A stretch of 64,000 nucleotides of DNA from assembly GCA_963812915.1 (NCBI GenBank), contig CAWEXB010000013.1:186001-250000 (forward strand), written 5' to 3'. Numbering within the stretch: position 1 is the first letter of the stretch; every line of letters starts with the position of its first letter. Shown here in pieces: positions 1 to 9,652 of the stretch. The notes below the pieces were generated by a model, which was not told the origin of the DNA, did not search any database, and worked only from the letters and a program-made list of their open reading frames with translations. Source of the stretch: JACVRW01 sp963812915 (GTDB lineage: Bacteria > Actinomycetota > Thermoleophilia > Solirubrobacterales > Thermoleophilaceae). The translations under genes were made by a program, and so were the position numbers.

Positions 1-539
1 ACGCCCTCGCGGATGAGCGGCTCGTGCACGTAGAGATGGAACAGGCGCACCTCGGCGTCGGCGATCTGGGACAGCGCCGACCCGTATACGCGGCAGAGCT
101 GGAGGAACGCGACGAGCGGGAACCCGGCGCCGAGCACGGAGGCGACGTAGTGGAGCGCCTGCACGTCGTCCTCGTCGAGTCGCTCGACGGCGGCCGGCGG
201 CAGGCCGATGCTCGCCCAGAAGCGTTCGATCAGGGCGGGCTCGAGCTCCGTGGCGTCGGCGGCCTCCGTCAGGGAGCGCGGCGGCTCGTCGCCGGAGAGG
301 AGCTCGGCGATGTAGCCGTACGCCAGCCGCCCCTGCCTCCCGGCCTCGCGGATGTGCTCGAGCCGGTGTCCCCGCTCGCGCAGCCGCGCGACGATGCGCG
401 CGTGAGCCACGGCCGCGGCGGTCCACCCGCCCGACCCGTCGACCTCGGGGATGACGCCGGTCTCGGCCCAGCGACGAAGAGTCGAGGGGGAGACCCCCAC
501 GCGCTCGGCGGCTTCCTTCAGAGTGAGCTGCTCGTCCAC
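1..539 (-). CDS. MerR-type HTH / adenylate cyclase regulatory domain protein (partial)
   Basis: The reverse strand is open from a GTG at 539 to the window edge (179 codons seen), so the C-terminus lies outside. Residues 5-25 read as a MerR-like helix-turn-helix (TLKEAAERVGVSPSTLRRWA). About 150 helical residues follow that resemble the regulatory domain placed in front of class III adenylate cyclases in actinobacteria (FWASIGLPP, YVASVLGAGFPLVAFLQLCR). Such proteins usually end in a guanylate/adenylate cyclase catalytic domain, which cannot be checked here. An AAGGG lies just upstream of the GTG. It is transcribed divergently from the SDR gene. The domain call is by recognition, and the cyclase part is inferred. 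Confidence 0.65.
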   Translation of the reverse strand, partial: MDEQLTLKEAAERVGVSPSTLRRWAETGVIPEVDGSGGWTAAAVAHARIVARLRERGHRLEHIREAGRQGRLAYGYIAELLSGDEPPRSLTEAADATELEPALIERFWASIGLPPAAVERLDEDDVQALHYVASVLGAGFPLVAFLQLCRVYGSALSQIADAEVRLFHLYVHEPLIREG

Positions 540-598
540 GGAGCCCTTGATTGTGCCCCTATGGCGACAGCGGCGCACAGTCTCGCGCGCGCGAGGGG

Positions 599-612
599 GA
601 GTCAATAGACTC
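599..612. promoter_or_regulatory. 14 bp palindrome, candidate operator
   Basis: GAGTC-AATA-GACTC is a perfect dyad in the divergent interval between the cyclase-regulator gene and the SDR gene, 35 bp before the SDR ATG. A second self-complementary run, CTCGCGCGCGCGAG, lies at 582-595. Position and symmetry suggest a regulator site, possibly for the adjacent MerR-type protein, but nothing in the sequence identifies the binder. Confidence 0.3.
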
Positions 613-646
613 GCCGCCGGACACGCGGAGGAGGACTGAGGGCGGC

Positions 647-2648
647 ATGAACTACTTCGTCACCGGAGCCACGGGCTTCATCGGCCGGCATCTCGTGGCC
701 GAGCTCCTGAAGCGCGAAGGCACGGTCTACGTGCTCGTGCGCGAGGGCTCGCGCGGGAAGCTCGACGCGCTGCGTGCAGCGGCTTGGCGCGCCGGAGGGG
801 CGAATCGTTGCGGTCCCGGGCGACCTGTCCAAGCCGGCCCTCGGCGTCGACGGTTTCGACAAGCGCATCGACCACCTGTTCCACCTCGCCGCCGTCTACG
901 ACGTCGAGGCCGATGAGGAGGCCTCGGAGCGGGCGAACATCGACGGCACGCGGCACGTGATCGAGTTCTCGAACTCTCACGACGTCGGTCGCTTCCATCA
1001 CGTCAGCTCGATCGCCGTGGCGGGCGAGTACCCCGGCGTGTTCCAGGAGGACATGTTCGACGAGGGACAGGTCCTGCCGCATCACTACCACCGGACCAAG
1101 TACGAGGCCGAGCGGATGGTGCGCGAGGAGGTCGAGGCGAAGACGCTCGTCTTCCGGCCGGGGATCGTCGTGGGCCACTCCGAGACCGGCGAGATGGACA
1201 AGATCGACGGTCCCTACTACTTCTTCAAGCTGCTCCAGAAGCTTCGCCACGCGCTGCCCGAGTGGGTGCCGCTGGCGGGCCCGCAGGGGGGCGAGACCAA
1301 CATCGTGCCCGTCGACTTCGTCGCCAGGGCGATGGATCACATCGCGCATCTCCCGGACGACGAGCTGCCCGGCGACGCCTTCCACCTCGTCGACCCCGAG
1401 CCGATGAAGGTCGGCGAGGCGCTCAACGAGTTCGCGAAGGCCGCTCACGCGCCGCAGTTCGCCCTGCGGATCGACCAGCACATGACGAACGTGGTCCCCA
1501 AGCCCGTGCGCGCCGGTGTGATGGCGCTGCCCACCGTCAAGCGGATCCGCAACCAGCTCTACCACGACCTCGGGATCCCACCCGCGGCGGTGGAGAACCG
1601 CGACTTCCGCTGCAAGTTCGACGCGCGCGACGCCCAGCGTGCGCTCGCAGGGACCGGGATCGCGGTGCCGCCGCTCTCCACCTACGCGCCTCGGCTATGG
1701 GACTACTGGGAGCGCAACCTCGACCCCGACCTCTTCCGCGACCATTCGCTGGCGGGCGCGATCAAGGGCAAGAAGATCCTGATCACGGGCGCGTCCAGCG
1801 GCATCGGGCGCGAGACCGCGCTGAAGGTGGGCGACGCGGGTGGCGAGATCCTGCTCGTGTCGCGCACGCGCGAGAAGCTCGAGGAGGTGGCGTCCCAGGT
1901 CGAGCAGCGGGGCGGCACGGCCCACGTCCACCCGTGCGACCTCTCGGACCTGGGCGACGTCGATCGTCTGGCGGAGGAGGTGCTCCGGGAACACGGCGGG
2001 ATCGACGTCCTCATCAACAACGCGGGCCGCTCGATCCGGCGCTCGGTGGCGCGCTCGTACGACCGCTTCCACGACTACGAGCGCACGATGCAGCTGAACT
2101 ACTTCGGCGCGCTGAAGCTGATCCTCGCCTTCCTGCCCGGGATGCGCGAGCGCAAGACCGGTCACATCATCAACGTCTCGTCGATCGGCGTGCAGACCAA
2201 CACGCCGCGCTTCTCCGCCTACGTGGCCTCGAAGGCCGCCCTCGACGCCTTCTCGCGCTGCGTGGCGCCCGAGGTGGTTGGCGACAACGTCAAGTTCACG
2301 ACGATCTACATGCCGCTCGTGCGCACGCCGATGATCGCCCCGACCGACATCTACAAGGCCTTCCCCACGCTCACGCCCGAGGAGGCCGGGCAGATGCTGT
2401 GCGACGCCATGATCGACAAGCCGAAGCGCCTGGCGTCCCGCCTGGGGACCTTCGGCGAGGTGCTCTACGCGGTGTCGCCGAAGTCGGTCGACATCGTGCT
2501 GAACACCGCCTACAACCTGTTCCCCGACTCCACGGCGGCGAAGGGCGACGGCACGGCGCCCGTGCCGGCCCGGGAGAAGAAGAAGGAGGAGGAGATGTCG
2601 ACGGAGGCGGTCGCCATGGCCTACCTCCTACGCGGAGTGCACTTCTAA
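647..2648 (+). CDS. Two-domain SDR oxidoreductase, AcrA1-like fatty acyl-CoA reductase (one frameshift)
   Basis: About 667 residues once one extra base near 768-778 is ignored. The frame starting MNYFVTGATGFIGRHL runs to LDAL, and the next frame continues QRLGAPEGRIVAVPGDL. The N-terminal half is an extended SDR/male-sterility type domain (GATGFIG nucleotide motif, HVSSIAV, and YHRTKYEAE as the YxxxK site). The C-terminal half is a classical SDR (GASSGIG, NNAG, and YVASKAA as YxxxK). This arrangement matches mycobacterial AcrA1-type proteins, thought to reduce fatty acyl-CoA to aldehyde or alcohol. The substrate here is inferred. The ATG at 647 follows GGAGGA. The last 4 bp overlap the convergent SCP2 gene. 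Confidence 0.75.
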
Positions 2649-3058
2649 ACCACGAGGTGCGGGTAGTCCTGCTCGACCATCTCGCGGTAGCGGGCGAACA
2701 CCGGCTTCGTGACGGGGATGAGGGCGAGCGCCTTCTTCGTGTTTCCCTTCGACCGGATCCGCCGCCGCGCAAGGGCGATCGCGATGTTCTCCTTGCCCTG
2801 GAAGTAGCGGTTGGCGATCTCCGAGTCCATGGTCATCTCGACCTCGGGCTCCCACGGCACGTCGTCCGACCACTCCCAGCGCAGGTTCGCCTCATCGCCG
2901 GCGGTTAGGTTCACTACAAGGTCGAGGTCGGGGAACTCGTAGCGCTGCGGGGTGTCGGCGTCGCGCAACTTAGGCCCCATCTCGGGGTCGGTGCTCATCA
3001 GCCCGAAGGTCCTGTCGAGGACCTCCCGGAACTCCTCGGCGGAGCGGAAGGGAGCCAC
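2645..3058 (-). CDS. SCP2 sterol-binding domain protein
   Basis: 137 residues covering a single SCP2-like fold: an N-terminal helix (MAPFRSAEEFREVLDRTFGL), a central beta sheet (YEFPDLDLVVNLTAGDE, then LRWEWSDDVPWEPEVEMTM), and a C-terminal helix after the FQGKENIAIALARRRI stretch where SCP2 proteins carry the 'G..l..l...GkikveG' segment. SCP2 domains bind sterols, fatty acids or acyl-CoA. Pairing with an acyl-CoA reductase-like SDR on the opposite strand, overlapping tail to tail by 4 bp, fits a lipid role. The ligand is unknown. Confidence 0.7.
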   Translation of the reverse strand: MAPFRSAEEFREVLDRTFGLMSTDPEMGPKLRDADTPQRYEFPDLDLVVNLTAGDEANLRWEWSDDVPWEPEVEMTMDSEIANRYFQGKENIAIALARRRIRSKGNTKKALALIPVTKPVFARYREMVEQDYPHLVV

Positions 3059-3076
3059 CGCCCCGACCCTATCCGA

Positions 3077-3529
3077 TCAGCGGCGTTGCCCCGGGACGAC
3101 GCGCACGGCCCGAGGCGCGGCGGCCGGCCTCGGCCTAGGGGACCGTCCCCGAGAGCCCGAACGGGAGGACTTCGCCCCGGAGGAGCGGCCGGACTTCGCG
3201 CCCGAACGGGCCCGCTTCGCCGGCAACCGCTCCTCGATGGCGTCCAGCCGGCGGCCGATCGCCCGCAGCTCGGCCCTCAGCTCGCCGATGTCGTCGTGGG
3301 TGGCGAGCCGTCGGCCCTCGATCGCCTCGGCCACCGATCGACGGCTGCGGCTGAGCCGGTCCTCCGCGCCGCGCCGGAGCTCGTCGACCGTGCCCGCCAG
3401 GTCGTCGAGCGCGCCCTGCGCGGCCTCACGGCCGCGGCCGGCGGACCCGAGCGTCGCGTCGACCGTGCGCTCCACGGCGTCGCGGAGCGCTTCGGGAAGC
3501 TCGCTTGGCTTGCCGGGTCGTTTGGCCAT
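3077..3529 (-). CDS. Coiled-coil protein with basic tail, phasin-like (hypothetical)
   Basis: 150 residues. Residues 1-100 are strongly helical with heptad character (LPEALRDAVERTVDATL, LRAELRAIGRRLDAIEERL). The last 45 residues are a low-complexity Lys/Arg/Ser/Pro tail. There is no signal peptide or membrane segment. The neighbouring gene at 3577-4023 has the same plan of a helical body and a closing 'LDAIEERL'-type coiled coil, so the two are probable paralogues. Phasin or granule-associated and DNA-binding roles both fit such a protein, and the sequence does not decide between them. Confidence 0.55.
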   Translation of the reverse strand: MAKRPGKPSELPEALRDAVERTVDATLGSAGRGREAAQGALDDLAGTVDELRRGAEDRLSRSRRSVAEAIEGRRLATHDDIGELRAELRAIGRRLDAIEERLPAKRARSGAKSGRSSGAKSSRSGSRGRSPRPRPAAAPRAVRVVPGQRR

Positions 3530-3576
3530 GGGATGCGAGGTTACCCCGTGGGCGGCGCCGACCCAGCGCGACCGAG

Positions 3577-4023
3577 CTACGAATCCGTCACCGTGAGGCG
3601 CTCCTGTGCCCGCGGCACCGACGTCTCGCTCGGCGCCACCGACTCGCGCACCGCGCCGACGTCGCGGGCGATCTCGTCGAGGCGCTCTTCGATCGCCGTC
3701 AGCCGCTCATCGCCCGAGTCGGCGGAGGCGGCGGCAACGCGCTCCTCGAGCCTGTCGATCGCGTCCTCGATTCCCTCGAGCCGCTGCGACAGGGAGCGCA
3801 GGCGGCGGGTCACCCGCTCGACGTCGGCCGCCGACGGGATGTTGAGCGCGCCCATCGCCGCCTCCTGGGCGAGCACCGCCTTCTCGCGCGCCTCGAGGGC
3901 ACGGGCGATCGCTCCGCTGACCACGGGGTTCGCGATCAGCTCCTCGGCGATCTTGCCGAGGGCCTCCTCACCCTGCCGCGACAGGCGATCGACGATGCTC
4001 TCGTTCTGCTCCGGGTCCGCCAT
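3577..4023 (-). CDS. Coiled-coil protein (hypothetical), paralogue of downstream gene
   Basis: 148 residues. An amphipathic N-terminus (SIVDRLSRQGEEALGKIAEELIANPVV) leads to an alanine-rich helix with AREKAVLAQEAAMGALNIP, then two coiled-coil stretches ending in EERLDEIARDVGAVRESV. The MGALNIPSAADVERV wording is typical of phasin-like or granule-associated proteins in actinobacteria that also carry lipid metabolism genes, but this is only a resemblance. It starts with ATG at 4023, 47 bp upstream of the 3529 gene on the same strand, so the two are probably co-transcribed. Confidence 0.55.
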   Translation of the reverse strand: MADPEQNESIVDRLSRQGEEALGKIAEELIANPVVSGAIARALEAREKAVLAQEAAMGALNIPSAADVERVTRRLRSLSQRLEGIEDAIDRLEERVAAASADSGDERLTAIEERLDEIARDVGAVRESVAPSETSVPRAQERLTVTDS

Positions 4024-4313
4024 CGTCGCCGCAGCCTACTCGATCGCGCGCCGGTCGGAGGCGCCCGCGTACCCTAAGCCTCTAGTCGAGGCTGACTCCG
4101 TTTGAAAGCCGCCGCCGATGGAGAAGGAAGGGACGCCGAGACTGAGTCCCGGCGGCGGGGGACTCACGCCAGCTGTCGCGTTTCCACGTTGCGCACGACA
4201 CAGCCACCAAGTAGCGTTTCGCCTGCGGCAGGCGGCACCCGCTTGCTGCGCGCTTTCCATTCCGCCCGGCTCACTTGGGGCGGGACCTCAAGGGATCACC
4301 GGATACGGCACGG
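4024..4313. other. 290 bp intergenic region with structured leader of the murein hydrolase gene
   Basis: No gene is seen. Three good hairpins occur: GCCTC-TAGTC-GAGGC (about 4078-4092), TGAGTCCC paired with GGGACTCA (about 4144-4167), and GCCTGC-GGCAGGC (about 4222-4234). The last two lie between the diverging promoters and the ATG at 4314, so the hydrolase mRNA probably has a structured 5' leader. Cell-wall hydrolase genes of actinobacteria are often under c-di-AMP (ydaO) riboswitches. The conserved ydaO words were not found, so no class is assigned. Confidence 0.35.
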
Positions 4314-6823
4314 ATGAAGACGCGGCTTCTCACCTTCCTGGTCGCCGCCGGCGTCGTGCTCGTGGCTGCCCTCACCACCCTCACCATCCCGGCCTTGGCG
4401 GAGCCGCAGCAGGTCTGGGTCCGCCTGCCCAGCGGTGAGATCGTGCAGGTCACCGTCGACGTCCCTCCGGGGAGCACTCTGGAAGACGTGCAGCTCCCGG
4501 GCGAGCTCGTTCCGCCGCCCACGACCGAGCCGGAGACGATCGAGACGGCTCCGGCGCCGCCGCCCACGGAGACAACTCCGGCACCGCCGAACGAGCCGAA
4601 GCAGCCCGCGCCCCAGCCCGAGACCAGCCGCCGAAGTCCGAGGAGCCCGCCGAGGCCCAGTCACCTAAGCCGGCGACGACTCTCCCCAGGAGCGGACGAG
4701 CTCCGGGGTGCGCGTGGAACGCAAGAAGGAGAAGGTGCGCAAGGTCCAGGAGCGAGTCGAGCCCGAGGACACGGAAGAGAGGTCGGCCGAGCGGCGCCGC
4801 GGACGGCGCTCGCCGCTGCGCAAGCCGGACGGCACGCCGACGCCGGACAACCCCGGTTTCGTCGATGTGTTGCCGGGTCCGTCGTCGGCGGCGGGGGTGC
4901 CGAACTTCATCATCCGCAAGTTCCGGGTGCCGCCGTTTCTGTTGTCGATCTATCAGGCGGCGGGAATCGAGTACGGGATCCGCTGGGAGGTCCTGGCGGC
5001 GATCAACGAGATCGAGACGGACTATGGCCGCAATCTGAACGTGTCGTCGGCGGGGGCGGTGGGCTGGATGCAGTTCATGCCGGCGACCTGGCGGACGTAC
5101 GGCACCGACGGCAACGAGGACGGCCGCGAGGATCCCTATAACCCGGTCGACGCGATCTTCGCGGCGGCGCGCTACCTGGCCGCGGCCGGCTATGCGAACG
5201 ACGTTCGGGGGGCGTTGTTCGCCTACAACCACGCCGACTGGTACGTCGACTCGGTGCTGCTCAGGGCGCGGTTGATCGCCGGCGTGCCGGCCGACCTGAT
5301 CGGGTCGCTGACCGGGCTGACCGAGGGCCGCTTCCCGGTCTACGCCCGCGCCAGATACGCGGACGACCTGGCGGAACGGGCCTTGCTGAAGCGGGTGGGC
5401 CAAGGAGAGAACGCGGCAAATGTGGTCGAGTCGAGCGATGCCCGGCGGTCGGTCGACATCTTCGCCCGGCGCGGCTCCCCGGTGGTGGCGGTGAACGACG
5501 GTGTCATCAAGAAGGTCGGGCGCAACAGTCGGCTGGGCCGCTACGTCACCCTGCAGGACGTCTACGGCAACCGCTTCACCTACGCCCAGCTCGGCAAGGT
5601 GTCGCGTTTCTATCCGGTCCCGCGGGAGGACGCCGTCGACCCCGAGCAATCGGCGCGCGCCCTCCCGGCCAACGACCCGGCCCTCCCGCCGCCGGATCAG
5701 CCCGCGTCCGCCGGCCGCCAGCTGGACGACTCCGACCGCGAGCCGGGCCGCTATCGCGGCGCCGGGGCGGACGACCGGCCGCGGGCGTCGGTGCCCGTTA
5801 AGCAGCGGCTGTTTGCGCATCCGGGTTTGCCGGGCGCCCGCGAGGCGGGCGGTCTCGAGCAGTTGCTCGAAGGCCGAGGCGCTCCGGGTGGGCGGGTTCG
5901 AGACCTACAAGAACTACTTCTCGCGCCCGTTCGGGCTCGACCCCTCGAAGGTGCGGTTCCGCAGGCTGAAGGAGGGGTCGCGGGTGATCGGCGGCACGAT
6001 CATCGGTCGCGTCGGTGAGACCCTGGCGGGCACGGCGGCGCACCTCGATTTCTCGATTCGGCCGGCGGGGCGCGGCGCGCCGCGGATTGACCCGAAGCCG
6101 ATCCTCGACGGCTGGAAGCTGCTCGAGGCGACGGCGATCTACCGCGCCGCGGGCCGCAACGTCCTCTACGGCGACGACGGCGGGCGGGGCTCGATGTCGA
6201 TCGGCCAGATCCTGCTGCTGCCCAAGCCGCTGCTCGAGCAGCGGGTGCTCTCCGACGAGCGGATCGAGATCTACCCGTGCGGCCGCGACGACATCCGCTC
6301 GGGCCAGATCGACCGTCGGGTGCTGGCCACCATGGCCTACCTGGCCGAGTCGGGGCTGCGGCCCGAGGTCACGAGCCTCAAGTGCGGCCACGGCTTCTAC
6401 ACCAGCACCGGCAACGTCTCCCACCACAGCTCGGGCAATGCGGTCGACATCGCCAAGCTCAACGGCATCCCGATCCTCGGCAACCAGGAACCGGGGGGCG
6501 TCACCGAACAGGCCGTCAGACGGCTGATGCTGCTGCAGGGCACGATGGCCCCGGCCCAGGTGATCTCCCTGCTCGAGATCGGCGGCCCAACCCTGGCCAT
6601 GAGCGACCACGGCGACCACATCCACGTCGGATTCCAGCCGATGTTCGGCGCCAACAAGAAGCTCGGCAAGCAGATACTGGCCGTACTCAGGCCGGGCCAA
6701 TGGTCCGACCTGATCTCCCGCCTGGGGGAGATCGACAACCCCGTCGTGCCGACCAAGCCGTCGAGGTACTCGCTCCCCGCGACGAAGGATCGTCGCGCGA
6801 GTACGGCGCACGTCGGCGAGTAG
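4314..6823 (+). CDS. Secreted multidomain murein hydrolase (lytic transglycosylase + M23-like + M15-like), frameshifted
   Basis: About 835 residues if frameshifts near 4630-4690 and 5875-5890 are bridged. Order: Sec signal (MKTRLLTFLVAAGVVLVAAL) ending ALA; Pro/Thr/Glu linker; MltB/SLT-type lytic transglycosylase (AINEIETDYGRN with the catalytic Glu, then GAVGWMQFMPATWRTYG); LytM/M23-like domain (SPVVAVNDGVIKKVG, YVTLQDVYGNRFTYAQLG, HLDF) whose usual YxHL reads YAQL, so it may be inactive; C-terminal M15/VanY-like domain with SHHSSGNAVDI and DHGDHIHVGF zinc-ligand motifs. It should cleave glycan and possibly peptide bonds outside the membrane. The linker shift may be two deletions, while the second is one extra base. 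A TTG at 4275 is an alternative start. Confidence 0.75.
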
Positions 6824-6881
6824 TTCGACGTCGTCCGCGCCCCAGGCACTCTTCGGCTTCGTTCAGCTCGAGTTCGGGTTC

Positions 6882-7652
6882 GTGCTTGGGTCGGCCGACG
6901 GCCGCTACCTGGTGCGTGCACGAGGTGACGGTCCGCCCGAGGCGATCCTCGTGCTGCGCACGCTTGCCGCGCCGGAGCGGCGGCGGCCCTGGGGGCGGCG
7001 CCCGCGGGCGGCGGAGAACGCCGCGCCGGAGCCCGTTCCCACGGCGCGGGCCACGGTTGTGCGGCCGGCGCCGTTCGGCTCGCCCCGCGAGGCCGAGTCC
7101 TGGCTTGCGTCGCTTCGCAGAGACGATGGAGCCGCTCGAGCCGAGCTCGGCTCCGCCCTGCGGGTCGTGAATCGTGCGCGGGCGGCGCAGCGCGCCGCCG
7201 CCGGCGACCCCTACGCCGGCGACGTCTCGGCGGACCAGGCGCTCGCCTGCCGGCTCGGTTACGGCTCCGGCGAGGCCGTGGCGGAGGGGCGTTTCGACGA
7301 CGCGATCGAGCTGCCACCCGCGCGCGCGCGGCGGCGGCGGCGATCGATGCAGGCGCCGGACGAGCGCTTCGCGGCGCTCCTCGGCGGGCGTGAGGCGCCG
7401 CTCCTCGCCGAGGAGCTCGTGCTGCGCGCCCGGGCGGACCTGGACGCGGGACGCGAGCGCGAGGCGGCACTGGAGGCACGGATCGCGCTCGAGGCGCTCG
7501 TGGCGGAGCTGGGCGAGCGGGCCCCCGTCGATCAGCGCGAGCGGATCAGGGCGGCCGCGAACGCGGCCCTCGAGGGACGAGCACCGGTCGAGCTGGAAGA
7601 GGCGGTTGCCGCGATGGAGGCCACCATCAGGCGCCGTCGCTTCGGTCGCTGA
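6882..7652 (+). CDS. Lineage-specific hypothetical protein
   Basis: 256 residues from a GTG at 6882, but the frame is open further upstream and the codons there (FGFVQLEFGF, from about 6852) look like real protein, so the true N-terminus may lie earlier. No ATG/GTG/TTG occurs in frame between 6823 and 6882. Body: a short beta region (GRYLVRA, PEAILVLRTL), an Arg/Pro-rich linker, then an alanine-rich helical domain (ALRVVNRARAAQRAAAGDPYAGDV, YGSGEAVAEGRFDDAIELP) and a helical C-terminus. No signal or membrane segment. I remember similar proteins from Solirubrobacterales genomes but know no function. Confidence 0.6.
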   Translation: MLGSADGRYLVRARGDGPPEAILVLRTLAAPERRRPWGRRPRAAENAAPEPVPTARATVVRPAPFGSPREAESWLASLRRDDGAARAELGSALRVVNRARAAQRAAAGDPYAGDVSADQALACRLGYGSGEAVAEGRFDDAIELPPARARRRRRSMQAPDERFAALLGGREAPLLAEELVLRARADLDAGREREAALEARIALEALVAELGERAPVDQRERIRAAANAALEGRAPVELEEAVAAMEATIRRRRFGR

Positions 7653-7753
7653 CGTTTACGCCTCGGACCCGGAATCTTCACGTCTCGCGCCGCCCGGTGG
7701 GCTGGAATGAGGTTGCCCCTACCCGCCCTCCACGAGACTCCCCCGAATGCTCA

Positions 7754-7793
7754 GCCGGCCGGCGGGCCATCGGACACGCGCCCGCCGGCCGGC
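7754..7793. terminator. Bidirectional terminator hairpin
   Basis: A perfect 14 bp inverted repeat, GCCGGCCGGCGGGC / GCCCGCCGGCCGGC, with a 12 nt loop lies between the convergent genes ending at 7652 and 7800. No T-tract follows, as is common in high-GC actinobacteria. The position between converging stops supports termination in both directions. Confidence 0.6.
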
Positions 7794-7799
7794 CCCGGC

Positions 7800-8555
7800 T
7801 CAGAGCGCGGCGAGCACCGCCCGGAGCTCTTCCACTACATCGCCGTCGAGCTTCACCTCGGCGTCGCGGTCGTATGGCGTGGGCCCCTGGGTGATGAGGG
7901 CGAGCCGCCCCCCGCCGCCGTGCGTGATGGCCGGCAGCCCGGCGACCGGATAGACCTCGAGCGACGAGCCGACGCACAGCATCAGGTCGGCCCCCGTCGC
8001 GAGCTCCTGCGCCTCCATGAGCGCCGGCTCCGGCAGGAGCTCGCCAAATAGCACAACGTCGGGCTTGAGCGGAGCACCGCAAGTCGGGCAGCGGGGCGCT
8101 CCCTCGCCGGCCCCCAGAAGGGTGACCACGTCGCCGATCCGAACCCTCGCCCCGCAGCTCAGGCAGACGCTCCACTCGATCGAGCCGTGCACCTCGATAA
8201 GGCGCTCGGTGCCCGCCATCGCGTGTAGCCGATCGATGTTCTGGGTGATGACGCCGCGGATCAGGCCGCGCCGCTCGAGCTCCGCGAGAGCGAGGTGCGC
8301 CTCGTTCGGCCGCTTGTCGGTGAGCGTCGCGAAGCGCTGCGTGTAGAAGCTCCAGAACCGGTCGGGATCGCGGCGCCACGCATCTATGTGGGCGACCTCC
8401 ATCGGATCGTGGTTCTCCCACAGCCCGGTCCCGGGGCTGCGAAAGTCGGGGATGCCCGACGGCACGGAGATGCCCGCCCCGGTGAGCGCGACGGCGCGCT
8501 CGGCGCCCGACAGCAGCTCGGCCACCTGGGCGGCGGCGGTCGAGGTCGTGCTCAA
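7800..8555 (-). CDS. NAD-dependent protein deacylase, sirtuin family
   Basis: 251 residues with every sirtuin hallmark: GAGISVPSGIPDFRS (NAD loop), ITQNIDRLH, the catalytic His in EVHGSIEW, two zinc CxxC pairs (CLSCG and CPTCG), KPDVVLFGE and CVGSSLEVYPVAGLP. It removes acyl groups from lysine using NAD, giving nicotinamide and O-acyl-ADP-ribose. The TTG at 8555 overlaps the stop of the upstream enoyl-CoA hydratase gene (TTGA), so translation is probably coupled. Co-transcription with beta-oxidation genes suggests control of acylated metabolic enzymes, which is an inference. Confidence 0.9.
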   Translation of the reverse strand: MSTTSTAAAQVAELLSGAERAVALTGAGISVPSGIPDFRSPGTGLWENHDPMEVAHIDAWRRDPDRFWSFYTQRFATLTDKRPNEAHLALAELERRGLIRGVITQNIDRLHAMAGTERLIEVHGSIEWSVCLSCGARVRIGDVVTLLGAGEGAPRCPTCGAPLKPDVVLFGELLPEPALMEAQELATGADLMLCVGSSLEVYPVAGLPAITHGGGGRLALITQGPTPYDRDAEVKLDGDVVEELRAVLAAL

Positions 8556-9652
8556 CGGCCCTCGAACTTCGGCCGTCGCTTCTGGAGGAAGGCGGAGATC
8601 CCCTCCCGGGCGTCCTCCGAGCCGAAGAGGCGCCCGAAGCCCGCCGCCTCGACGGCCAGCCCCTCCTCGAGGTCCGGCCGGTGCGACACCCTCTTGATCT
8701 CCCCGATCGCCATCGGGGCCTGCCCGGCGAGCTTGCGGGCCCAGGCCAGCGTCGTGTCGAACAGCTCGTGGTCCGGCACCACCTGGTTGGCCAGCCCCAC
8801 CCGGTGTGCCTCGTAGGCGTCGATCGGATCGCCCACGAGGTTCATCTCGAGCGCCTTCGACTCGCCGACGAGCCGCGGGAGCCGCTGCGTGCCGCCGAAG
8901 CCGGGCATGATGCCGAGGTTGATCTCCGGCTGGCCGAACGCGGCCGACTCGGCCGCGATGCGGAAGTCGCACGCCATGGCGAGCTCGCAGCCGCCGCCGA
9001 AGGCGATCGAGTTCACGGCGGCGATCGTGACCGTGGAGGACCGCTCCATGCCGCGCATGAAGCGATGGCCGGACGCGAGGAGGTCGGCGCCCGCGGCGTC
9101 CGGCGACATCTTCGCGAACTCCTTGATGTCGGCCCCGGCGCTGAAGGTGAAGATGTTCGACGAGGCGATCACGAAGGCCCGCACCTTGCCGTCGACCTGC
9201 TCCCAAACGGAGATCAGATCGCGCACCGCCTGGGGCGACAGGGGATTCGCGGGCGGCCGGTTGAGCCAGGCGATCGCGACGTCGTCGCGCGTCTCGAGCA
9301 GCACGGTCTCGCGCTGGTCGCCGGGGTCGGGTTGCGGGTAGGGGAAGAAGCCCTGGCCCGACTTCTTGCCGAGCCGGCCCTGCGCCACGAGGCGGCGAAC
9401 GATGGCCGGGGGCTCGAACGCGTCACCCCACTCGCTCTGGGCCCGCTCGAGCTGCTCGAGCAGCGTGTCGAGTCCGGCCTCGTCGGCGCGTGCGAACGGG
9501 CCTGGAAGGATGCCCGCGCCCATCATCATGCCCATCTCGATGTCCTTCGCGGAGGCGACGCCCTCCTCCAGGACGAGGCAGGACTCGACCAGGGTCTTGA
9601 GCCCCATGCGGTCGACGAGGGTGCTCGTAGCGCGATCAGTCGCCGTGCTCAT
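8552..9652 (-). CDS. 3-hydroxyacyl-CoA dehydrogenase C-domain fused to enoyl-CoA hydratase
   Basis: 366 residues. Residues 1-110 resemble a 3HCDH C-terminal domain (SCLVLEEGVASAKDIEMGMM, GRLGKKSGQGFFPYP). The rest is a crotonase domain with the oxyanion-hole segments SAGADIKEF and GGGCELAMACDFRIA (Glu) and the second catalytic Glu in FGQPEINLGIMPG. It hydrates trans-2-enoyl-CoA to 3-hydroxyacyl-CoA in beta-oxidation. With the next gene it makes a split FadB-like pair in which the hydratase is at the C-terminal end rather than the N-terminal end. It overlaps the upstream dehydrogenase gene by 17 bp. Confidence 0.85.
   Translation of the reverse strand: MSTATDRATSTLVDRMGLKTLVESCLVLEEGVASAKDIEMGMMMGAGILPGPFARADEAGLDTLLEQLERAQSEWGDAFEPPAIVRRLVAQGRLGKKSGQGFFPYPQPDPGDQRETVLLETRDDVAIAWLNRPPANPLSPQAVRDLISVWEQVDGKVRAFVIASSNIFTFSAGADIKEFAKMSPDAAGADLLASGHRFMRGMERSSTVTIAAVNSIAFGGGCELAMACDFRIAAESAAFGQPEINLGIMPGFGGTQRLPRLVGESKALEMNLVGDPIDAYEAHRVGLANQVVPDHELFDTTLAWARKLAGQAPMAIGEIKRVSHRPDLEEGLAVEAAGFGRLFGSEDAREGISAFLQKRRPKFEGR

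Noticed and set aside
4024..4313. c-di-AMP (ydaO) riboswitch before the murein hydrolase gene
   Set aside because: The leader is structured, but the conserved words of ydaO (GGTGAAT-type and CGUCAGCUAAC-type segments) were not seen, so only an unassigned leader is reported.
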